From Caldilineaceae bacterium (lineage in GTDB: Bacteria; Chloroflexota; Anaerolineae; Caldilineales; Caldilineaceae), in the NCBI GenBank assembly GCA_012032975.1, contig JAAUPU010000188.1, positions 1 through 6,355 on the forward strand: a stretch of 6,355 nucleotides of DNA, read 5' to 3'. Every line of letters begins with the position of its first letter. The first letter of the stretch is position 1. The position numbers and the translations under genes are program-made. Shown here piece after piece: positions 1 to 5,786 of this stretch. The notes below the pieces were generated by a model. The model saw nothing but the letters and a program-made list of their open reading frames with translations, did not search any database and was not told where the DNA came from.

Positions 1-593
1 CAGCGCCATCGGCGGCAGATAATGTACCGGCAGACGCGGTAATCCCAGCGAATTCACCAGCCAGATGTTGAGCCCGTAGGCCAACAGCGTACCAAGGACG
101 ATGCCGAGGAGGCTGATCAGAGCATTCTCTACTTGGAAATGACTTCGCACATCGAAGCGTCGTGCGCCAGCGCGCGCCGGGTGCCGATCTGCTTGATCCG
201 CTGGGTGACCCAAAAGCTGGCCATGCCGACGATGCCCAGGGCGGTCACCAGCGACAGCGCGATCATCGTTGCGATCAAGATCCAGGCCATCGCCCGTTGC
301 TCTTGGTAGCCGCGCTGGCGGATCTCCTGCTTGCCGCGATTGCCCAGCAAGCCCGCGGCCAGCTTCACCAGACCTGCCATGGCATTCACCTCGGCGGGCG
401 CCTGGCCCTGGTGGAGGTGGCGGATGACCTCCTTGAGGGTGCGGATGCGATGCGCGCGGTTGTCCCGCGGCCGGGCGTGATGCGCCAGCCACGTAGTTGG
501 TCGAGTATCGACGGTCGACGTCGCCAGCGCTTGCCAACTCTGGCGGGGGCCGCACCCACGGCAACCCGGAAATGATCCGCCCATTGTAGCCAA
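1..593 (-). pseudogene. Broken C-terminal fragment of a MacB/FtsX-type ABC transporter permease
   Basis: On the minus strand, about 290-205 encodes a membrane helix (MAWILIATMIALSLVTALG) followed by the cytoplasmic motif FWVTQRIKQIGTRRAL. This is the hallmark of the last third of MacB/LolE-type permeases, which pair with an ATPase to move substrates across or out of the inner membrane. The open frame stops at 129. Restoring one C to the CC at 167-168 makes the family continuation readable to the left edge: GARRFDVRSHFQVENALISL, a second helix (LLGIVLGTLLAYGLNIWLV) and the loop GLPRLPVHYLPP. The gene therefore continues outside the window. Upstream, 593 to about 350 stays open in the same frame but does not resemble a permease periplasmic domain. 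The first helix and most of the soluble domain are missing, and no convincing start was found. The family call is firm; the cause of the break is unknown. From memory, the motif looks closest to gammaproteobacterial permeases. Confidence 0.72.
387..467 (-). other. DUF438-like N-terminal segment in frame with the permease fragment
   Basis: Residues read from this stretch (RDNRAHRIRTLKEVIRHL, then HQGQAPAEV) resemble the N-terminal helix pair of DUF438 proteins, whose usual pattern is NxxxRxxxLKExIxxLHxGxxxEEVK. DUF438 is a small domain found in anaerobic and environmental bacteria, often before hemerythrin or PAS-like domains. After EV the similarity fades (NAMAGLVK), and the frame runs into permease-like sequence with no stop. 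I know of no DUF438-permease fusion. This is either a short genuine fragment joined to foreign sequence or a chance resemblance in a 27-residue stretch. The match is from memory and unsupported by a search. Confidence 0.3.
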
Positions 594-610
594 CGCCGCG
601 TCCCCGGCAA
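583..610 (-). promoter_or_regulatory. Possible sigma-70-type promoter upstream of the DUF438-like/permease frame
   Basis: On the minus strand, TTGCCG (610-605) lies 16 bp before TACAAT (588-583). The -35 matches the consensus at 4 of 6 positions and the -10 at 5 of 6. It would drive leftward transcription into the DUF438-like/permease frame. The surrounding DNA is GC-rich, so an AT-rich -10 stands out, but no clear start codon with a ribosome binding site follows. Confidence 0.3.
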
Positions 611-775
611 TGGCAGGACCCCGCCATCAACGAGCCCGGCGACGGGGCACCGACAACACAAGGGCGTAGGCGAGAACCTCACCATGACCGGCCGCAGTCC
701 AACGGATGACTAGAGCGCGCAGAGAACGGGGCGCCAGCCTGGATTGGGTGATACGATGAGGGCATCGCGGCGACC

Positions 776-1010
776 GTGACATTCAGATACGATGCCTCCA
801 TGACCGCCTCCCGCTTCGCGCTGCCGGACACCCCCGTAGTGATGGGCATCCTCAATGTCACGCCCGATTCATTCAGTGACGGCGGCAGTTCCAGGGATCG
901 TCGCCGGCGTCGGCTCTGGCCCATGCCGAGCGCATGCTTGCCGAGGGGCGTCGATCATTGATGTCGGCGGCGAGTCCTCACGCCCGGGTGCCGATGGTTG
1001 GCGAACCGGT
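776..1010 (+). pseudogene. folP: Truncated, frameshifted dihydropteroate synthase (N-terminal quarter)
   Basis: Dihydropteroate synthase joins p-aminobenzoate to 6-hydroxymethyl-7,8-dihydropterin diphosphate in folate synthesis and is the sulfonamide target. The signature MGILNVTPDSFSDGG is at 842-886. The frame then breaks but resumes: SALAHAERMLAEG follows if one T is restored at 889-890, and SIIDVGGESSRPGADG (954-998), the second signature with the GGES-RPG substrate loop, follows if one G is restored in GGGG 945-948. A third missing base near 996-999 would give VGEPV. About 75 residues are recognisable against roughly 270 in the family. None of the remaining barrel strands, including the C-terminal SHR motif, is visible before the oppositely oriented glycosyltransferase begins near 1023. 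The start is GTG 776 or ATG 800; neither has a clear ribosome binding site. ATG 800 leaves a typical short N-terminus before the first signature. The family is certain; the gene cannot be functional as it stands. Confidence 0.85.
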
Positions 1011-1022
1011 GGTTGACTGGCG

Positions 1023-2529
1023 CTACCGGAACGCGCTCTGCCGCGCACCTTTGCGCGAACTGTCGCACGCCACCCTTGCCACAGGCCAATCCCGGCGATC
1101 AATCCGAAGCTGGCCGCATAGAGGAGCAGAAACGGTGCGGCCCACAACGACCGAGGCCGATGACGACAGCGGTGGTTGCGAGCGCGTAGATTGCCAGCGC
1201 CAACTCGCCGAAGACCATCGGCTGGATCGGCAGTTTGTAGGCGCTCTGCTGCCACTGGTCGCCGCTGGATTCCACGTGAAATTTGGGCGTGCGCAGGAAT
1301 TGTCCGCCTTGCCCGCGCAACCCCTGCACGACCGCAATCGAATTGTTCAGACAAAGACCGGTGCCCAGCAACATCAGCATGGGCAGATACAGCCAGTTGC
1401 GCAGCCAGCGATTCGGATGAAGATCGCGCTGGGCAAACGCATAGAGGAGAGGTGGCCCCAGCGACAGGATGCTCAGGTAAGCGAGGGGTTTGAACGGGTC
1501 GGCGCCCAACAATGTGAGCGGCAAGATGGCAAGCAACAGAACGATCAGGAGCGGGTGAATCAAATAGTTGCCCATGTGGGCGAGCGCAGCCACACGCTTT
1601 GTCAACGGCCACGGGCTGCGCCAAACGCGCGCCGCCAGTTTCCGCAGCGTCTGTACACTGCCCTTTGCCCAGCGGAATTGCTGCCGCTTGAAGGCAATCA
1701 ACTGGGGTGGCACCTCCGCGGGCGCTTCGATCGCGTTGAGATAAGAGGGATGCCACCCTGCCAATTGGGCGCGATAGCTCAGATCCAGATCTTCGCAGAG
1801 GGTGTCGGCCTGCCAACCGCCAACCGCCGGATCCTCGATACAACTGCGCCGCCAGACGCCAGCCGAGCCGTTGAAGCCAAAGGCATACCCCGCAGCCTGG
1901 CGACCTGCTTGCTCGACCACAAAATGGCCGTCCAGCGCCAGCGCCTGGCTGCTGGTCAGGGGCGAATAGTCTCGGTTAAGATGCGCCCAACGCGCCTGTA
2001 CAAAACCAATGCGCCGATTTTCGGCTCCAAGAAATGCCGGGATCATCCGGCGTAGGAAATCAGGAGAGGGCCGAAAATCTGCATCAAAGAGGGCAATGTA
2101 CTCGCCGCTGGCCTGTGGCAGCGCATGGGCTAGTGCGCCGGCTTTGTAGCCGCTGCGCTGTCGGCGATGAACGACTTCGACTCGAACACCCTTTCGCCGC
2201 CATTCGCTGGCAAAGCGTGACGAGAGCGCAGCGGTGCCGTCTGTGGAATCATCAAGCACCTGGATTTGCAGCTTGTCGGCTGGATAGTCCAACTTGGCGC
2301 AGGCTTCGATCAGGCGCCCGACGACGTGGCGCTCGTTGTAAATGGGGAGTTGGACGGTCACACGGGGCCAGTCGCTCGCCGCAGGCACGAAGCCATCCGG
2401 CTGGATTTCTGGCGACCGGCGCTGCCAGACGGTCAACCAGAGCGCCTGAAAACCATACAGGGCAAGTCCGACGACGCCAACGGCATAGACGATCTGGAGC
2501 AGCCACACGGCCAGGGTGTACATGTGCAT
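1023..2529 (-). CDS. Processive family 2 glycosyltransferase, membrane-bound (CESA/CslA-like), 3' frameshift
   Basis: This is a membrane glycosyltransferase of the cellulose synthase/glucomannan synthase-like group. It probably polymerises a beta-linked envelope polysaccharide from a nucleotide sugar; the sugar cannot be told from sequence. Numbering from ATG 2529: an N-terminal membrane helix at about 4-35, the catalytic domain at about 55-290 with VTVQLPIYNE, DDS (93-95), DAD (149-151), the acceptor-side ED in TLCED (243-247) and QQFRW (283-287, the QxxRW motif), then several helices (about 318-342, 348-366, 378-402, 438-460). The uninterrupted frame ends at 1099 (476 residues). Restoring one base near 1144-1149 gives a last helix (LWAAPFLLLYAASFGLIAG), and a further one at TTT 1050-1052 gives a natural end, ARQSAFR-stop, at 1023, about 503 residues. 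The start is uncertain: ATG 2523 is close by and ATG 2568 is also in frame, and none has a strong Shine-Dalgarno. An in-frame ATG at 2745 lies upstream of the predicted promoter and is rejected. No partner gene such as a PilZ or export protein is adjacent. Confidence 0.9.
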
Positions 2530-2649
2530 CACTTTCGCTGACGCTTTCGCATGGTGACGAACCGCCATGCGACAAACTGATTCTTGGCGGGAGCCGTGCC
2601 ACGAACCGTGAATGAACACCCACTTGGCATGACGCCGGACAGTTGCCAC

Positions 2650-2676
2650 AAAAAACAGCCGACGACCCGCCGGCTG
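2650..2676 (-). terminator. Terminator-like hairpin at the start of the glycosyltransferase leader
   Basis: Read on the minus strand, CAGCCG (2676-2671) pairs perfectly with CGGCTG (2661-2656). A G-T pair can extend the stem to 7 bp around a 7-nt loop. Six T residues (2655-2650) follow directly. This is the form of an intrinsic terminator. It sits only a few nucleotides after the transcription start expected from the promoter at 2687-2715 and about 120 nt before the start codon. No minus-strand gene upstream needs terminating, so an attenuator or a 5' stabilising hairpin is possible. Chance in GC-rich DNA cannot be excluded. Confidence 0.45.
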
Positions 2677-2686
2677 GAGCAAGGCC

Positions 2687-2715
2687 ATTATAGCTGATGG
2701 CAAAATGCAGGCCAA
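2687..2715 (-). promoter_or_regulatory. Sigma-70-type promoter for the glycosyltransferase
   Basis: On the minus strand, TTGGCC (2715-2710; 4 of 6 consensus) is followed after exactly 17 bp by a perfect TATAAT (2692-2687). The predicted start near 2680 gives a leader of about 150 nt to ATG 2529. The heptamer AAATGCA occurs twice on the plus strand, at 2703-2709 and 2714-2720, 11 bp apart. These copies overlap the spacer and the -35 and could be operator half-sites. Confidence 0.65.
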
Positions 2716-2751
2716 ATGCACCGGTCTGAGCCGGATGGTTTGCAAGCTGTG

Positions 2752-2760
2752 TGCTACAAT
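2752..2760 (+). promoter_or_regulatory. Extended -10 promoter for the Hpt gene
   Basis: TGCTACAAT is an extended -10 element: TG, one base, then TACAAT (2755-2760; 5 of 6 consensus). There is no good -35 at 17 bp, which is usual for extended -10 promoters. Transcription would start near 2767 and give a leader of about 45 nt to ATG 2812. It lies back to back with the glycosyltransferase promoter, with about 40 bp between the elements, so one regulator could affect both. Confidence 0.5.
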
Positions 2761-2798
2761 TTCCCAGAGAAAACTTCGATGAAAACGAGATTCAGTTC

Positions 2799-2804
2799 AG
2801 GAGG
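2799..2804 (+). promoter_or_regulatory. Ribosome binding site of the Hpt gene
   Basis: AGGAGG lies 7 nt before ATG 2812. It decides the start: the earlier in-frame start at 2716 precedes the predicted promoter and has no such site. Confidence 0.8.
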
Positions 2805-2811
2805 GAAGAGC

Positions 2812-3194
2812 ATGACAGACCAAGCGCCGACCCTGGCAGAGACGCCGCTGGCGGGCATCATGGAAGCGGTGGGCGCAGAGGAGACGGAGCTGGCAGTCGA
2901 ATTGCTCGACCTCTTTCTGGATGAATCTCGCAAGCATGTCGCCAGAATGCAGGCGGCGCTCGACCGGGATGATGGCGATGCCCTGTTTCTGGCTGCCCAC
3001 AGCCTCGGGTCCAGCAGCGCAAACGTTTGGCGCGCCGAGGTTGTCGGCACTTTGCAGGGCCTTGGAAGACGATGTGCGAAGCGGGGGCAACCTGATTGAA
3101 GCTGTCGAAGATGTAGCCGAAATCGCCGCCGAGCAGCAACGGGGTTGCCAATGCCTATGCCAACGTGCGGACACAACTGCTTGATGGCCGCTGA
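2812..3194 (+). CDS. Stand-alone Hpt (histidine phosphotransfer) domain protein, two frameshifts
   Basis: A single Hpt domain passes phosphate between response-regulator receiver domains in a multistep His-Asp phosphorelay in the cytoplasm. The first frame gives the helix ELAVELLDLFLDESRKHVARMQAAL, followed by the phospho-acceptor region AAHSLGSSSANV with His63, and is open to a stop at 3097-3099. Removing one T from TTT 3026-3028 gives GAPRLSALCRALEDDVRSG, the expected next helix. Removing one G from GGGG 3141-3144 gives EQQRVANAYANVRTQLLDGR and a stop at 3192-3194. The corrected protein has about 126 residues, the usual size for a lone Hpt protein, so both corrections are well supported. 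The family's HSLKGSSA reads HSLGSSSA here, so the Lys three residues after the His is absent. It has its own promoter, ribosome binding site and terminator. No histidine kinase or response regulator is in the window, so its partners are encoded elsewhere. Confidence 0.85.
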
Positions 3195-3334
3195 CAGAGC
3201 CAGAGCAAGTTGTCTCAACTGCCGGTTGCGATTCTGGCTTCTCTGGGATACAACCACGGATTGCGGATGGTACGGGCAGAATCTGTAAAGCAGCCGCCAT
3301 TCGTGGTTGAGCTGAATAGAAGCAACTGCCGATC

Positions 3335-3369
3335 AAAAAAGGGCCGGAGCAAGAGGCTCCGACCCTTTC
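3335..3369. terminator. Bidirectional intrinsic terminator between the Hpt and EF-G2-like genes
   Basis: AAAGGGCCGGAGC (3338-3350) pairs with GCTCCGACCCTTT (3356-3368): 12 of 13 bp with one C-A mismatch, around the loop AAGAG. On the minus strand the stem is followed by six T residues (complement of 3340-3335, partly within the stem), a classical terminator for the EF-G2-like gene that ends at 3401. On the plus strand it is followed by the weaker TTTCATTCT, which could end the Hpt transcript. Otherwise 3195-3334 holds no gene I can support. Confidence 0.85.
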
Positions 3370-3400
3370 ATTCTGACTGTAGATTGCGCCACTGCGACGG

Positions 3401-5468
3401 TTAGCTATCGGCTTCTTCGCGCACGTGGGCGGCTGTGATCTCGTCGACCAGATGGCGGGGCACTGGTTCGTAGTGGTCGAATTCCATGGAATAGACGCCG
3501 CGTCCCTGGGTCATTGAGCGCAGGTCGGTTCCATAGCGTTGAATCTCTGCCAGCGGAACCAGGGCGCGGATGATCGTCCTGTTGACCCGTTGCTCCATGC
3601 CCAGAACGCGGCCACGGCGCGTGTTAAAATCACCCATGATATCGCCCATGTACTCGTCTGGAACAAGCACCTCAACCTTGTAAATAGGCTCCAGCAGGAC
3701 CGGGTCGGCCTGGTACATGGCCAACTTGAAGACCTCGCGCCCGGCGGTCTGGAATGCAATGTCCTTTGAATCCACGGGGTGTTCTTTGCCGTCAAACACG
3801 ATCGCCTTGACATCCACCACCGGATAGCCGGCGATGACACCTTGTTCCATAACCTGTCGGATGCCCTTCTCGATTGAGGGCAGGTAGACGCCGCTAATCG
3901 AGCCGCCAAAGACCTCGCTGGCATACTCAAAACCCTCGCCAGGCTCGCGTGGCTCCACACGCATATGCACTTCTGCAAACTGACCCGCACCGCCAGACTG
4001 CTTCTTGTGGCGATATTGAGCCGAACCGCTTCGGCTGACCGTCTCCTGATAGGGCACCTTGGGGATCGAAATCTCCACTTTCACGCCAAATTTCTGCTCC
4101 AGACGCCGCAACGCCACATCGACATGGGCGTCGCCCCATTCCCTGGAGGACGTTCTGCTTGGTCGCCTCGATAAATTCGACCTTCAATGTCGGGTCTTCT
4201 TCGGTCAGCGAACTGAGCGAATGACCCATTTTGGCGCTGTCTGCCTGGGTTGCCGGCGTTACTGCCACGCCGAAAAGTGGCTTGGGATAGGCGGCCGACA
4301 CAATGCTGATCTGGCTGTCGCTCGGCGCAAGCGTATCGCCTGTCATGACATCTTCCAGTTTGGTGATGACGCCGATATCGCCGGCAACGAGCTGGTCTGT
4401 GGCGTCCAGATCCTTGCCGAGCACCGTAAACAGGTTTGCGATACGCTCCTCATGACCGGTGCGCACATTGACCAGCCGGTCGTCCTTGTGAATCGTGCCG
4501 GAGGCGACCCGCACATAGTTCATCCGCCCTACGTAGCGGTCGATGATGGTCTTGAAGACCGTTGCCGCCGCGGTCCCGTTTGGGTCGCAGGCAACCTGAA
4601 CGGTCTCCTCACCGAGGGAACCGGCCATGCTGTGGCGGGCCGGGGCCGGCACATAGCGGGTCATCGCCTTCAACAGCCGTGTCAGCCCGATATTGGCGGT
4701 GGCGCTGCCACAATAGACCGGCACGATCGAACCGTTTAGAATTCCCTGAAATAGCCCACGTCGCACTTCTTCGGCGGTCAACTCTTCGCCGTCCAGGTAT
4801 TTCATGATCAGTTCGTCTTCCGTTTCGGCGGCTGCCTCGATCAACGCCAGGTGGGCTGCATCGACGGCATCGGCCATCTCTTCAGGGATCGGGGCTTCCT
4901 TGCCTTCGCTGCCCATGTAGGCCTTCATCGTGACCAGACTGATCACACCTTTGAGATTCTCAGCCTCCCCAATCGGCAGTTGCAGGGGCAAGATCGTGAC
5001 CTCGCTAAAGGCCTGTTGCAGACTTTCGACCGCTCTGGTGAAGTTTGCGTTTTCGCGGTCCATCTTGTTGATGAAGACGATGCGCGGCTTATTGGTCTGT
5101 TCGAGCCGGTCCCACGCCAACTCTGTGCCCACTTCCACACCGGCCACGGCATCGACCAGCAACAGACCCGACTCTGCCACATGCAACGCGCTGATCACCT
5201 CGCCGACGAAGTCCAGATAGCCAGGTGTGTCCAACAAGTTGATCTTCAGTTTGTCATACTGAATTGGGATCACCGATAGGTTGATCGAGATGCCACGTCG
5301 TTGCTCTTCAGCATCCCAGTCCGAGGCGGTTGTACCATCCTCAACTCGACCCAAGCGAGATATGGCCTTTGTCTTGAAGAGCAGGGCTTCGGTCAAGGAA
5401 GTTTTACCAGACCCGCCGTGGCCAAGGACGACCACATTCCGGATCTGGTCGGTTTGGAACTTCGCCAT
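3401..5468 (-). CDS. EF-G2-like translational GTPase (elongation factor G family), one frameshift
   Basis: This is a ribosome-associated GTPase of the EF-G family. Canonical EF-G drives translocation and, with RRF, ribosome recycling; the role of EF-G2-type paralogues is less clear. Visible GTPase motifs are the P-loop GHGGSGKT (16-23), switch I EEQRRGISI (54-62), DTPGYLDF (80-87), NKMD (134-137) and the G5 motif GSA in VYCGSATAN. The P-loop and the Tyr in DTPGY, where canonical EF-G has AHIDAGKTT and DTPGH, point to the EF-G2/FusA2-like branch. The first frame runs to the motif QGMG. There one extra C in CCCC 4134-4137 breaks it; removing it gives GMGDAHVDVALRRL and continues through domains III-V (domain IV tip HPVDSKDIAFQTAG) to TAA 3401-3403. 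The corrected length is about 688 residues, full size for the family. The start ATG 5468 has AGGAGG 4 nt upstream. A promoter at 5624-5652 and a terminator at 3335-3369 make it a single-gene unit. Confidence 0.93.
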
Positions 5469-5472
5469 AGAT

Positions 5473-5478
5473 CCTCCT
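5473..5478 (-). promoter_or_regulatory. Ribosome binding site of the EF-G2-like gene
   Basis: AGGAGG on the minus strand (CCTCCT on plus) lies 4 nt before ATG 5468 and fixes the start that gives the expected N-terminus just ahead of the P-loop. Confidence 0.85.
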
Positions 5479-5623
5479 AAAGGCTTATTGAACTATCTCT
5501 TTTTGAGTGAAGCTGGACAGTCACCGAATCGAAGAAATTGAAGCGGTGTTTGTGGCCATATAGTATCGGCACCATGAGCATTTTACAAGTTCAATTCAAT
5601 GGAATGCAACCTGGATAGGCAAG

Positions 5624-5652
5624 ATTGTACTTAAAAGGCTGATGGGTGTCAA
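5624..5652 (-). promoter_or_regulatory. Near-consensus sigma-70 promoter of the EF-G2-like gene
   Basis: On the minus strand, a perfect TTGACA (5652-5647) is followed after 17 bp by TACAAT (5629-5624; 5 of 6). Transcription would start near 5617, leaving an AT-rich leader of about 149 nt before ATG 5468. This is the best-formed promoter in the window and suggests strong basal expression. Confidence 0.75.
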
Positions 5653-5689
5653 TGAACTGACGGGAGAAAACCGACACAGCAGAACGATT

Positions 5690-5718
5690 TTGTGGCTAAC
5701 ATCCCGCTCTGTTATGAT
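5690..5718 (+). promoter_or_regulatory. Promoter of the histidine-phosphatase-like gene
   Basis: TTGTGG (5690-5695) is followed after 17 bp by TATGAT (5713-5718; 5 of 6). A TG one base before the -10 (5711-5712, as TGTTATGAT read with overlapping T) gives extended -10 character. Transcription would start near 5725, about 60 nt before GTG 5787. It diverges from the EF-G2-like promoter, with about 40 bp between the two -35 elements. Confidence 0.55.
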
Positions 5719-5786
5719 AGCCACGCGAGCCGTCCGTTTGCCTCATATTGCCCTGACCGTCTGCATTTTCCGAACCACAATCACTC

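Noticed and set aside
162..575. Plus-strand open frame opposite the permease fragment
   Set aside because: It is antisense to clear permease helices, of low complexity and without a ribosome binding site.
594..775. Search for a small gene, RNA or terminator between the permease frame and folP
   Set aside because: The only inverted repeats are 4-bp stems without T-runs. A repeated GATACGAT (749-757 and 786-793) gives no convincing promoter spacing. Nothing here can be supported.
934..2055. Long plus-strand open frame (373 codons)
   Set aside because: It lies antisense to the glycosyltransferase, whose motifs are unambiguous. Its translation is rich in Arg, Gln and Pro, shows no domain and has no ribosome binding site.
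2595..2745. N-terminal extension of the glycosyltransferase to ATG 2745
   Set aside because: The extension covers the predicted promoter and leader. It encodes no family sequence, and the family's first membrane helix begins just after ATG 2529/2523.
4125..4145. Programmed frameshifting in the EF-G2-like gene
   Set aside because: The break needs a +1 shift at a G-run with no slippery stop context as in prfB. The same kind of break occurs in every neighbouring gene, so an inserted base is a simpler explanation.
4059..5279. Plus-strand open frames of 142 and 226 codons
   Set aside because: Both are antisense shadows of the EF-G2-like gene with no recognisable protein features.
5560..5588. Second possible minus-strand promoter for the EF-G2-like gene (TTGTAA, 17 bp, TACTAT)
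   Set aside because: Both elements match the consensus at only 4 of 6 positions in an AT-rich stretch. The promoter at 5624-5652 is much better.
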